Shown piece by piece: positions 16,491 through 25,386 of a stretch of 64,000 nt of DNA. Below the pieces are notes generated by a model. It was not told the DNA's origin and did not search any database. It saw nothing but the letters and a program-made list of their open reading frames with translations. Each line of letters starts with the position of its first letter. The stretch's first letter is position 1. Origin of the DNA: Croceicoccus gelatinilyticus (lineage in GTDB: Bacteria > Pseudomonadota > Alphaproteobacteria > Sphingomonadales > Sphingomonadaceae); assembly GCF_018398395.1 (NCBI RefSeq), contig NZ_JAHCBF010000009.1, forward strand, positions 1 through 64,000, in the 5' to 3' direction. Made by a program: the position numbers and the translations under genes.

Positions 16491-16838
16491 ATGCGCGGCA
16501 TCAGCACATGGTGGAACGGATTGGCGACGGGCGGAGGTATCTTTGCAGCCTTCGGGGCAGCTGCATGCTGTGCACTGCCCTTGATGCTCGCGTCGGTGGG
16601 TGTGGGCTCGGCGTGGCTTGGCAGCATCTCGCCGGTCCTGGCCCCCTATCGCGTCCCGTTGCTGACCCTGGCGTCGGCTCTTCTTCTCGCTGCGACCCTC
16701 CGTTTGCTCTGGCAGTTTCGGCAGGCACGAACATGCCCGGCGGACAGTGCATGCGGATCATCGACTTATCGAGCGCTGACCGCCATAGGAATTGCCATCG
16801 GTGCGGCGCTGCTGACAGGTGCCTTCCTCTATGGCTGA
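16491..16838 (+). CDS. merT: MerT-like inner-membrane mercuric transporter, 115 aa
   Basis: Three hydrophobic helices, with the vicinal CC at 26-27 in the first (FGAAACCALPLMLASVG) and a second Cys pair at 82 and 88 in the cytoplasmic loop (QARTCPADSACGSS). This is the MerT pattern in which Hg(II) is passed from one Cys pair to the next. AAAGGA ribosome site before the ATG at 16491; the longer frame from 16458 is not needed. Overlaps the next gene by 8 nt. There is no MerP-like periplasmic partner in this window. Confidence 0.85.
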   Translation: MRGISTWWNGLATGGGIFAAFGAAACCALPLMLASVGVGSAWLGSISPVLAPYRVPLLTLASALLLAATLRLLWQFRQARTCPADSACGSSTYRALTAIGIAIGAALLTGAFLYG

Positions 16839-17043
16839 TCCGATCCTGATCTCGCGCTTGCGCTGTCCCGAATGCGGTCATGAGGAGGACATGGAAATGC
16901 CGACCAACGCTTGCCTGTTCTTCCATAACTGCGCGGGTTGCGGCGTTCGCCTTCAGCCGCTCCAAGGCGATTGCTGCGTGTTTTGCTCGTACGGCACCGT
17001 TCCCTGCCCCCCAATACAGGAAGGGGATTGCTGCCATGGCTGA
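16831..17043 (+). CDS. GDCCVxC-domain Cys-rich protein, 70 aa
   Basis: A known mercury-cluster small protein: CPECGHEEDMEMPTNACLFF, CAGCGVRLQP, then the diagnostic GDCCVFCSYGTVPCPPIQ. Twelve Cys in 70 residues point to a metal or thiol role. Members of this family can be selenoproteins. Here the key residues are all Cys codons and no in-frame TGA is used. ATG at 16831 overlaps merT, and the gene itself overlaps the flavoprotein start at 17036. Confidence 0.85.
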   Translation: MADPILISRLRCPECGHEEDMEMPTNACLFFHNCAGCGVRLQPLQGDCCVFCSYGTVPCPPIQEGDCCHG

Positions 17044-18367
17044 GGCTTTCGATTTCGTCGCCATCGGATCGGGAACTGCTGCGCAGGTCGCGGTCCACCA
17101 GATGGCCAACGCCGGGAAGCGCTGCGCGGTTATCGATTATCGGCCTTACGGTGGCACATGTGCGCTTCGAGGGTGCGACCCGAAAAAGATGATGGTGAGC
17201 GGAGAGGAAGCGCTCGCGGCATACAGGCGAATGAAGGGGAAGGGCATCAAGGGCTCGGTTTCAATTGATTGGGCCGACCTCCAGGCATTCAAGCGCAGCT
17301 TTACCGACCCCGTCCCTGAAAAGCAGGAAGCTCGCTACGAGCGTAAGGGCGTCGCGACTTTTCACGGCGCGGCACGCTTTGCTGGCCCCGACAGGATCGT
17401 GATAGGCGACCGGGAACTGAGTTTCTCGCACGCTCTTATCGCAACGGGAGCAGAGCCTCGACCGCTTGGGATCGAAGGTGAGGAATTGCTGATTCACAGC
17501 GATGCATTCCTAGAACTCAAAACCCTTCCAGATCGGATCGTATTCGTCGGCGGCGGATACATTGCCGCAGAATTTGCCCACCTCGCCGCGCGCGCCGGTG
17601 CAAAGGTCACAATCTTCCAACGAGGCCGCATTCTGAAAGCCTTCGACCCTGACACGGTCGATTGGCTCATGCCAAGTTTCGATGATCTCGGCATCGAAAT
17701 TGTGGACGCTGAAGTGGACCGCGTAACGAAGAAAGGCAGCGTGCTGACCGTCCATGCTGGCGACCGCAGGATCGAAGGGAGCCTGGTGGTGCACGCTGCC
17801 GGAAGAATCCCTGCGATCGGCTCGCTCGATCTGGAGGCGGGAGACGTCGCCTGTGACGCGGGTCGCTTGGCACTTACCGCCCAGCTACGGAGCCAAAGTA
17901 ACCCCAAGGTCTTCGCGGCAGGTGACGCTGCTGCAAATGGCCCGCCACTGACTCCAGTCTCCAGTAACGATGCCAAGGTCGTGGTAGAAAACATACTCGA
18001 TGATACCGGTCGAACTCCGAACTATCGAGGGGTGCCAAGTGCACTTTTCACGGAGCCGCCGGCGGCCAGGGTCGGAATGCTGGAAAGCGAGGCGCGTGAG
18101 GCAGGGCTGGATTTCACGGTGCATGCTGGCTCGCACCCTGGTTGGTTCTCGGCGAGGCGGCTGAACGAAGAGATCTACGGCCACAAGCTGCTGGTCGAGA
18201 ACGGAACGGGACGCATCCTTGGAGCCCACTTGGTCGGCCCTGACGCCGACGAGCTCGTCAATATCTTCGGCTTGGCCATGCGCCATGGGCTAAACGCGGA
18301 CGACATCAAATCTACCATGTTCGCTTATCCGACGGCGGCCTCCGATGCAGGGTATATGTTGGGATGA
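17036..18367 (+). CDS. FAD/NAD(P)-dependent oxidoreductase of the mer operon, 443 aa
   Basis: Dihydrolipoyl dehydrogenase/mercuric-reductase superfamily. The FAD loop is IGSGTAAQ (10-17), the redox pair C42-x4-C47 (GGTCALRGC), the NAD(P) loop VGGGYIAAEFA and the second FAD motif VFAAGDAA. It is not a canonical MerA: there is no N-terminal MerP-like domain, it ends in GYMLG without the C-terminal Cys pair that binds Hg(II), and the usual C-terminal His-Glu dyad (HPT..E) is replaced by YPTAAS. It is probably a related reductase working on another thiol or metal substrate. ATG at 17036 overlaps the previous gene by 8 nt. Confidence 0.8.
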   Translation: MAEAFDFVAIGSGTAAQVAVHQMANAGKRCAVIDYRPYGGTCALRGCDPKKMMVSGEEALAAYRRMKGKGIKGSVSIDWADLQAFKRSFTDPVPEKQEARYERKGVATFHGAARFAGPDRIVIGDRELSFSHALIATGAEPRPLGIEGEELLIHSDAFLELKTLPDRIVFVGGGYIAAEFAHLAARAGAKVTIFQRGRILKAFDPDTVDWLMPSFDDLGIEIVDAEVDRVTKKGSVLTVHAGDRRIEGSLVVHAAGRIPAIGSLDLEAGDVACDAGRLALTAQLRSQSNPKVFAAGDAAANGPPLTPVSSNDAKVVVENILDDTGRTPNYRGVPSALFTEPPAARVGMLESEAREAGLDFTVHAGSHPGWFSARRLNEEIYGHKLLVENGTGRILGAHLVGPDADELVNIFGLAMRHGLNADDIKSTMFAYPTAASDAGYMLG

Positions 18368-18756
18368 GCAACGCGGAAGCCACCAACAAGCGTGACTTGG
18401 CCGCCAACCGTCTGCACCGTATCCTAATCTGGGGCGTGCCGTTTGCGGCGCTAATCGGCCTAAACTTTACCGCAGAACTTCTGCAACCGAACGAGAGGGT
18501 GGAAATCGCGGCGGTGCTGTTCCTATGGATGGGGGCGGCGTGCTCGTTAAACGCTTTGCGTTGCCGTCGGCTTCACTGCATGATCGCAGGGCCAGCATTT
18601 CTGATTGGTGCTGCGCTTTTTGCCATGGTGGCATTCGGCTTGGCTGATTTCGGGAAACACGGTCCAAGCGTCATCATCTGGGTCACGTTTGGGGTAGTTG
18701 CTGGCAGCTTTATCGCCGAACGGATAGCAGGGAAGTATTGGCGAAGACCGGCGTAA
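18364..18756 (+). CDS. Four-helix membrane protein of the mer operon, 130 aa
   Basis: Four hydrophobic segments with a Cys-rich middle (GAACSLNALRCRRLHCMIAG). The RCxRLHC...GP segment is typical of a small family seen beside mercury genes in alphaproteobacteria; its function is not established. The start ATG overlaps the oxidoreductase stop (ATGA), making it the fourth and last gene of the operon. No clear terminator follows. Confidence 0.75.
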   Translation: MSNAEATNKRDLAANRLHRILIWGVPFAALIGLNFTAELLQPNERVEIAAVLFLWMGAACSLNALRCRRLHCMIAGPAFLIGAALFAMVAFGLADFGKHGPSVIIWVTFGVVAGSFIAERIAGKYWRRPA

Positions 18757-18921
18757 GCTCAGGTTTCTGTTCACAGCGAAATAGAAACGAGACCCTCTCC
18801 ACCAAGAACCTTTTCAAAGCGAACACGAGCGGGTGGTCTCGATCAAGCAGACTGCCGTCTGCTTCTGCTGCGCAGTCGCCTGGGAGCGGACTGTTAGCAA
18901 CCGGCCCAAAATTTGACATGG

Positions 18922-18955
18922 AAAAGGCGGCCCGTCCCGATTGGGACGGACCGCC
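18922..18955 (-). terminator. Intrinsic terminator of parB
   Basis: Minus-strand hairpin GGCGG-T-CCGTCCC, loop AATC, GGGACGG-G-CCGCC (one U-G wobble in RNA), followed by TTTT. It lies just after the parB stop codon at 18986. Confidence 0.85.
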
Positions 18956-18985
18956 CGCCGAGTGACCTGGACCTGTCAGGAGGGG

Positions 18986-20959
18986 TCAGGCAGCCTGCTC
19001 GGCAATTTCGTCAGTTGCTTCCACGTTGGCCGCCTCGTCGCCTCCGTGGTCCGCCAGTTCGGCTTCTTCAGAACCGGCGAAACGCATTATAGGTGGAACC
19101 CAGGCCTGCGCCCGTTCCTTGACCTCGGGCTCGCCAATGAAGTTGCCGGAGAAGATGCGCTCGGCAGCGCTCGCCAGTTCGGCCTTCTTCGATGCGGCAT
19201 AGCGACTGACGAGTTCGGGACCGCCGGCGCCATCGAGCGCTTCGAGCGTGCGAGCCTTGGCCACGCGGTCGAAGTAGTTGGCCGCCGTGGGACGCCACCA
19301 ATGCGCGGTCTCGATTTCAAGTAACGAGCCAAGCGCCTCGTGCAGCGGCACCGAACGTTCGCCTTCGCACGCAAGGCTTGCAACTAGAGTGCGCGAGACG
19401 ACATGGCCGAGCCAGGCCGAACGCGCCTCATCGGAAAGCGCCCGGAACCTCGCAAACCGCTTCACGTCGCATTCACCAGCACGCCAGCTTTCATCGAGCG
19501 ACCCGGCAAACTCGGCCAGGGCAGCGCTCGCCGGCGCATCCTTGGCCTCAAACCCGGTGACCGGGCCGGAAGCGACAGAGCCGACCAGCGTCGACGCTTT
19601 CTTGGCGCGCCAGTCATGTCCATCGACATCGGCAAGCGTGAAGACCATGAAGTCGAGCGCCAGTGCCGGATCGTTGGCGAGATGGATCGCAAGGATGTCG
19701 CGGCGCTGCATGGCCAGTTCGTCGAGCAGGCGCTGGGACAGCGAGCTGCCCTTGGGCTTCGCCGCACCGCTCTCTTCAATGGCCTCGATCACGCCTTCGT
19801 CAGCGATGACTTCGGTCTCGGTGTAGAACTGCGGGACCAAGGTCGGCTCGCCATTGCGCGAGAGGACTAGGAAGGCACCAGCCTCGGATTTCAGTTCGTC
19901 AGCGAGGACCGGCGGCCGGTCATTGAGCGCGCGCATGGCGCGGTCGATGACGACGAGTTCCTGTTCGGCCTTGGCGACCTCGTCCTCGTCGCTGTCTTCG
20001 TCTTCGAGCACGGCGGCGACGCGGTCGTAGTCGGCCTCGAGCTCACCGAGCTCCTGCGCTTCCTGCTCGGTCATTGGCGCAGGCTCGCAGGGCAAGCGAC
20101 CGAGACCTTCAACAAGGTCGTGGCTGACGTAGTTGCCAAGCGTCGGCCGGACCCAGGCAAGGCCAAATTCGAGCGCGGTCTTTTCTGCGGCTTCGTCCAT
20201 GGCCTTGTGCGCGAGGTCTTCGAGCAGCGCGACATCGATCCAGCTCTCGCTGGCGTCATCGTCGAACAGTTCGCGCTCAATCCGGCCGCCTGCGGCGAGA
20301 TAGGCATCGCGTCCGACAAGCACGGCCCGCGGATCGGAACCACGCACCGTGGCATCAAGCACCATGCGGCGGATCGTGTCAGGCGTGATCTGGTACCAGG
20401 CATCCTGCAGCTCGGCATAGACATGCGCCTGGCGCTCGACGTCGGAGATCGCGCCGTAGGCCTTGGCCATGTCGAGCGTGATCGTGCCTTCGGCGAGCGC
20501 TTCGAAGACGCAGGGTGCCAGACTTGCCAAACGCAGGCGCCCTTCGACGAACCGGACGGTGAGGCCGAAGCGTCGCGCTACGTCTTCCGTCGTAGCTCCT
20601 GCTTCGATGATGGAGGTGAAGGCCTGCGCCTCGTCGGCCGGGTTCATCGCGAGTCGCTGGAAGTTCTCGGCGAGGCTGGCTTCGCGCACTTCGCTTTCCT
20701 CGCCTTCGATCACGAGGCAGGTGACTTCGTGCGTGTCAGGCAAGGTGCCCTCTTCGGCCAGCGCCTGCAGTGCGGCGAGACGGCGACCGCCGGCCTCGAC
20801 TTCGAATTTGCCGCGCTTTCCTTTGCGCACGACGAGGTTCTGCAGCAGGCCGCGCGCAGCAATGTCTGCCCGCAGCTGGAGGTCGGCCAGCACGTCGCTC
20901 GACTTGCGAACGTTGCGCGGGCTCGGGACGAGCTTCTTCAAGGGAATCGAATGGATCAT
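18986..20959 (-). CDS. parB: ParB/RepB/Spo0J-family partition protein, 657 aa
   Basis: The N-terminal ParB domain holds MIHSIPLKKLVPSPRNVRK, LQNLVVRKGKRGKFEVEAGG and the GGRRLAAL...E arginine-rich patch that binds CTP in this family. Then the HTH (TTEDVARRFGLTVRFVEGRL) and a long acidic C-terminal region (DYDRVAAVLEDEDSDEDEVA), as found in element-borne ParB of sphingomonads. Start chosen at the ATG at 20959 with AGGAGA; upstream frame lacks a ribosome site. No parA gene lies in the window. It probably serves maintenance of the element, or control of its gene set. Confidence 0.9.
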   Translation of the reverse strand: MIHSIPLKKLVPSPRNVRKSSDVLADLQLRADIAARGLLQNLVVRKGKRGKFEVEAGGRRLAALQALAEEGTLPDTHEVTCLVIEGEESEVREASLAENFQRLAMNPADEAQAFTSIIEAGATTEDVARRFGLTVRFVEGRLRLASLAPCVFEALAEGTITLDMAKAYGAISDVERQAHVYAELQDAWYQITPDTIRRMVLDATVRGSDPRAVLVGRDAYLAAGGRIERELFDDDASESWIDVALLEDLAHKAMDEAAEKTALEFGLAWVRPTLGNYVSHDLVEGLGRLPCEPAPMTEQEAQELGELEADYDRVAAVLEDEDSDEDEVAKAEQELVVIDRAMRALNDRPPVLADELKSEAGAFLVLSRNGEPTLVPQFYTETEVIADEGVIEAIEESGAAKPKGSSLSQRLLDELAMQRRDILAIHLANDPALALDFMVFTLADVDGHDWRAKKASTLVGSVASGPVTGFEAKDAPASAALAEFAGSLDESWRAGECDVKRFARFRALSDEARSAWLGHVVSRTLVASLACEGERSVPLHEALGSLLEIETAHWWRPTAANYFDRVAKARTLEALDGAGGPELVSRYAASKKAELASAAERIFSGNFIGEPEVKERAQAWVPPIMRFAGSEEAELADHGGDEAANVEATDEIAEQAA

Positions 20960-21063
20960 GGGTGTTCTCCTGATGGAATGAAGGCGCAGGTGAGGATCAC
21001 GAGGCCCACAAGCCCAAAGGGCTCCCTCCACTCTCATTCTGAGATTGAGGTCTGCCCTAAGGA

Positions 21064-24000
21064 TCAGGCGGCAAGCGCGGGGAGGACCGACGAGGCTCTC
21101 GACACCGGGACGAACAGCCGCGTGCGGTAGCGGATGATCTCGGTGAAGCAGCCCTTGTTCTTGTACCAGTCGAGCCGATCGGGGGAGAAGCCGATCAGTT
21201 CAAGGCGCTGTTCGCCGCCGACCAGCGAGCGTTTCACGGTGAGTGGATCATGGCTAGCAAGGCCCAGCGGTTTGCCGCTGGCAATCACAAGCGCGCCGAT
21301 CTGTTCTGCCGATGGTCCGGTAACCCCGGATAGACCAAAGGTATCGGCGATCGCAGCGAGATCGATATCGAGCACTTCGCGACCGATGATCGACTGACCA
21401 TCTTCGGCAACGAGCCGGGTGACCCGAACATGATCGCCTGGGAGGCGCTTCCAGACCGGAAGCAGAAGTCCGGTAGCGAAATGGACTCGCTCAGTGACCG
21501 GTGATTTGGCCGCCTCTTCTTCCTCGGCCCGCCAGGCGCTGGTGAACGCAGAGACGCCAATTTCCTCCCAGTGGCTCTCAGCGAGTGCCTCAAGGGTCCA
21601 GTTCGCGGACTTGAGCGGGCGCAGCAGGCGCCTGCGTTCAATCACGGCCCCGTCGTCGGCGATGAGGCGACGGGCTGGAACCGACAGCGCGACCTTGCCT
21701 GACCGCATATTGCGCATCGGGATCGCGTGCCGACTGCCGATCTCGTGCATCCGCACCAGGCGCTGCAATTGCAGAGGCCGAAGGTGCCTCGTCACTTCGA
21801 GCGAGACGAGGCGGGTCTCGGCTCGGGTCACGGGATCGGTGCGCAGGAGTTCATCTGCCAGGACCGTAAAATGATCGACCCTCACGGTTTCCAGTCCCTG
21901 GTCGAGCGTTCCGGCCTCGCGCGCAGCTTCGATCCGCGCTTCGACAAGTCCGAGATACTCCTCGAAGATCGCGTTCTGGAGCGCGATCGGCAGCGCAAGA
22001 ATGCGGTTGAGCCAGCGTTGGATCGTGGGGAGATTGTCGGTCAGTCCACCATCTGGACTTTCGAGCCGGAGGCCCGTTCGCTCGACGAAGTTGCCGAATG
22101 TGGTGGCTTCGAGCCTGCCGTCATAAAGCAGCTGGAACCATCGGGTGAGCGCGTCGCGCGCATAGTCGCTTTCGAGATTGTCTGCCGGGTCGAACAGGTT
22201 TTGTCCGCCGGTCTGGCGCTGGCCGCGCGTCAGCGCGCCTAATGCGTCGAGCCTTCGCGCAATGGTCGATATGAACCGGCGCTCGCCCTTCACGTCGGTG
22301 GTTACCGGCCGGAACAGCGGAGCCGAGGCCTGGTTGGTGCGGTTGGTACGACCGAGACCCTGGATAGCGTTGTCGGCGCGCCAGCCCGGCTCGAGCAGGA
22401 AATGGACCCGGCGTTGCTGGTTCCGGCAGCCGAGGTCGGCATGGTAGGAACGCCCCGTACCGCCCGCATCCGAGAAGACCAGGATGCGCTTGGTCCCTTC
22501 CATGAAGCTTTGGGCTTCGGCGACATTGGCGCTGGGGCTACGCCGTTCGAGGCGCTGCTCACCATCGCGGCCCAGGACAAGCCTGCGGGTCCGGCCCGTG
22601 ACTTCGGCCACGGCGTCGGTTCCGAAATGTTCGATAATCGCATCGAGCGCAGTGGCGATGGGCGGCAGTGCGCAAAGCTGTTCGATCAGCGCATCGCGCG
22701 CAGCAATTGCGCGCGGGCAGAAAACGGGATTGCCCTCTCCGTCGCTCATCGCCTCGGAGCGAAGATTGCCGTCCTCGTCGGCGAAGACCTGCATCAATCG
22801 TATCGGGAAGCTCTTCGTAAGGTAGTCGATGACGTATTCACGCGGGGACAGATCGATATCGAGAGCTTCGCGTTCTTCCACGGTAAGGTCGGCAAGGCGC
22901 CGGTCGAGCATGGCCTCGGCGGTCGAGACCAGCTGCACGACAACCGAATGCTCTTCGCCAAGCGCTACTTCCATCGCGGGGATCAGGCTCGGCAATTTCA
23001 TCGAAAGCAGGAGCTGGGCAAAGAAGCGCTGCTTGGTGCCTTCGAAGATCGATAGCGCCGCAGTCTTGGCATTGCGGTTGAGCGTGTCGCCGCTGTCCTC
23101 GTCGACCACGCGGGTTGCTTCGAGCGCCGCTTCGAGGTTGCGGTGGATGATCGCCCAGGCATCAGCATAGGCATCGTAGATCCGTACCTGTGCTTCGGTC
23201 AGGCTATGTTCGAGGATGTCGTACTCGACCCCGGCGAAGGACAGCGCACGGGCAAGATAGAGGCCCTGGGCCTTGAGATCACGGGCGACGAGCTCCATCG
23301 CCGCGACGCCGCCAGCGCGGATCTCGGTCATGAATGCCTCGTGGGTCGGAAAAGCGGTCTCGGGTCCCCAAAGGCCGAGGCGGGAAGTGTAACCGAGGTT
23401 GGCAATATCCGAAGCGCCAGTGGCAGAAGCATAGAGCACGCGGGCGCGCGGGAGATGGTTCTGCAGCCTGAGGCCCGCCATCCCTTGTTCGGAGCCCTTG
23501 GCCTTGCCGCGGATTGAAGAGCCCCCGAGCGCATTGGCCATGGCGTGGGCTTCGTCGAAAGCGATCACGCCATCGAAATCCTCGCCCGCCCAGGCAAGGA
23601 TCTGGTCGAGCCGCGTATCGTCGGCGCGCCCCGAGCGCAGCGTCGGGTAGGTGACGAAGAGAATGCCTTCGGACATCGTGACGGGCTGGCCGAGTTTCCA
23701 GCGCGAGAGCGGCTGGAGATCGAGCGGCAGCCCGCCAAGCGCTTCCCAGTCGCGGCGTGCATCTTCGAGCAGCGCCTCGTTCTTGGTGATCCAGACATGG
23801 CGGCGCTCGCCTGCGAGCCAGCGATCCATGATGACTGCGGCGATCTGTCGTCCCTTGCCCGCTCCGGTTCCGTCGCCGAGGAAGAAGCCCTGTCGGTAGG
23901 CGTGCCCATTCCCCGACAATTCGAGCGAGGTGCCTTCCTGGCTGACCTTGAAGCGCCCCGGGAGATCGCGTGCGAATGCCTGGGCAGCATAGACCAGTGT

Positions 24001-25311
24001 CTCGCATTGCGCTTCGGACAAGAGGCCATTGGCCTGCCAATTTGCGGGGAGACGCGGGCTAACGTTCGGCTGCGGAGCCGCAACCGACCCCATGGCGACC
24101 GATTCCACGAGTGGGGTGGGATGAACCGGCGCGCCTTCGAAAGCGATTCGGCTTGGCCGGTAAGGTAGGTAGATGCCTGTCTGTTCGGGCACCGGCGCGG
24201 GTTCGGCGAGGACCGAATAGGTGAGGTCGATCGCATTCGCTGCGGCTTTTGATGTCGCTGCGAAAGGCGCCAACGGCCGGACCGGCGTGCGTTGGTTCGA
24301 AGTCTTGCCAACGAGGCGCAATGGTTTTCCGACTGGCAGGCGATGGAGGTTGGCGGATATATTCGCCCTTGGCGAAAGCTTCGTGACAAGCGCGTGGAGC
24401 GCGATCAGGTCGCAGGTATCCCCGTTGATTGCGGGCGAAGACGCAGTCGGCGTCTTGTCGATGACGACCAGGCGAACGGCAATCCCCGTCCCTGTCCGGC
24501 GAAACATCTGCTGCAAGCGAACATGGAGGAGCAGCGACGCTTCTTGCTGTGACTTGGCGAAAGTGGAAGCATCGAAGCCTTCGGGCATGATGGCGACTAT
24601 CCTTGCGCCACTGGCCGCGGCCCGGATTGCACTACGAAGGTGGCGCTGCGCCGTCTCGCCATCCTTGCCGCGTTCTTGGCTACGCGCGAACGGCGGATTC
24701 ATCAGGACGACCGACGGAATGGGGCCGCGATGCAGGTCGGCGATCAGTTCCCCGTCATGCGCAGTGATCGTGGCCGAAGGGAAGATGTGGGCCAGACCAT
24801 CTCGTCTTGCCGGATCGATCTCGTTGAGGAGCAGCGAAGCATTCTGGAGGGAGCTCCAGAGAGCGAGGGCGCCATTGCCGGCGGATGGTTCGAGGAGTGT
24901 GTCTTGCGCGCATAAAGCTGCAGCCTTCGCCATCAGCCAAGCCAGCATCGGCGGGGTCGAGAACTGCTGGAGCTCGACCTGTGTTTCGCTGCGCACATGC
25001 CGCGGCGGCAAGGCTGCTTCGAGCCAGTCGAGCCGCGCGTCGGCTTCGTGCACGCTTGTTGCCAGATCGATGCATGAGGACTCCCTAAGCCAGAGCAGTG
25101 CGCCGATCTCGACCGCGTTGTTGTAGTCATCGATGGCCCAGGCGCTTCCCCAGTCCGGGGTGCCGGTCTCTTCGGCGAACAGCCCGGAAATGTCGGCACG
25201 GGTAAGATGCCGTCCCGAAGCGAGTAGTTCGGCAACTCGGGTGCCGATAGCGTAGGCCAAAGGCATTGACGGCAACTGCTCGCCGGTGGGAAACAGGTCT
25301 GATTGAAACAT
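21064..25311 (-). CDS. Strawberry-notch-type helicase with N6-methyltransferase domain, 1415 aa
   Basis: Very large. The N-terminal methyltransferase module has LEPSAGNGALALW and SVVLMNPPFARSQ (NPPF for adenine-type target). The central SF2 ATPase of strawberry-notch type has GDGTGAGKGRQIAAVIMDRW (Walker A), a DEAH box in GVIAFDEAHAMANAL, YASATGASDIANLGY, and the late motif AIQGLGRTNRTNQ. Long C-terminal region. In conjugative elements this combination is thought to modify and unwind incoming DNA. Start ATG at 25311 has AGGAGG; it lies 75 bp after the toprim gene and 104 bp before parB, all on one strand. It is intact. Confidence 0.85.
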   Translation of the reverse strand: MFQSDLFPTGEQLPSMPLAYAIGTRVAELLASGRHLTRADISGLFAEETGTPDWGSAWAIDDYNNAVEIGALLWLRESSCIDLATSVHEADARLDWLEAALPPRHVRSETQVELQQFSTPPMLAWLMAKAAALCAQDTLLEPSAGNGALALWSSLQNASLLLNEIDPARRDGLAHIFPSATITAHDGELIADLHRGPIPSVVLMNPPFARSQERGKDGETAQRHLRSAIRAAASGARIVAIMPEGFDASTFAKSQQEASLLLHVRLQQMFRRTGTGIAVRLVVIDKTPTASSPAINGDTCDLIALHALVTKLSPRANISANLHRLPVGKPLRLVGKTSNQRTPVRPLAPFAATSKAAANAIDLTYSVLAEPAPVPEQTGIYLPYRPSRIAFEGAPVHPTPLVESVAMGSVAAPQPNVSPRLPANWQANGLLSEAQCETLVYAAQAFARDLPGRFKVSQEGTSLELSGNGHAYRQGFFLGDGTGAGKGRQIAAVIMDRWLAGERRHVWITKNEALLEDARRDWEALGGLPLDLQPLSRWKLGQPVTMSEGILFVTYPTLRSGRADDTRLDQILAWAGEDFDGVIAFDEAHAMANALGGSSIRGKAKGSEQGMAGLRLQNHLPRARVLYASATGASDIANLGYTSRLGLWGPETAFPTHEAFMTEIRAGGVAAMELVARDLKAQGLYLARALSFAGVEYDILEHSLTEAQVRIYDAYADAWAIIHRNLEAALEATRVVDEDSGDTLNRNAKTAALSIFEGTKQRFFAQLLLSMKLPSLIPAMEVALGEEHSVVVQLVSTAEAMLDRRLADLTVEEREALDIDLSPREYVIDYLTKSFPIRLMQVFADEDGNLRSEAMSDGEGNPVFCPRAIAARDALIEQLCALPPIATALDAIIEHFGTDAVAEVTGRTRRLVLGRDGEQRLERRSPSANVAEAQSFMEGTKRILVFSDAGGTGRSYHADLGCRNQQRRVHFLLEPGWRADNAIQGLGRTNRTNQASAPLFRPVTTDVKGERRFISTIARRLDALGALTRGQRQTGGQNLFDPADNLESDYARDALTRWFQLLYDGRLEATTFGNFVERTGLRLESPDGGLTDNLPTIQRWLNRILALPIALQNAIFEEYLGLVEARIEAAREAGTLDQGLETVRVDHFTVLADELLRTDPVTRAETRLVSLEVTRHLRPLQLQRLVRMHEIGSRHAIPMRNMRSGKVALSVPARRLIADDGAVIERRRLLRPLKSANWTLEALAESHWEEIGVSAFTSAWRAEEEEAAKSPVTERVHFATGLLLPVWKRLPGDHVRVTRLVAEDGQSIIGREVLDIDLAAIADTFGLSGVTGPSAEQIGALVIASGKPLGLASHDPLTVKRSLVGGEQRLELIGFSPDRLDWYKNKGCFTEIIRYRTRLFVPVSRASSVLPALAA

Positions 25312-25386
25312 GGCAATTCGTCCTCCTGATGAAGGCATCGGGACACGCCCTCTGCCGGATCAGGAATTCGAGAAGCCCTCTCTCCT

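Noticed and set aside
16831-17043. Selenocysteine in the GDCCVxC protein
   Set aside because: All key positions are Cys codons; the only TGA in frame is the stop.
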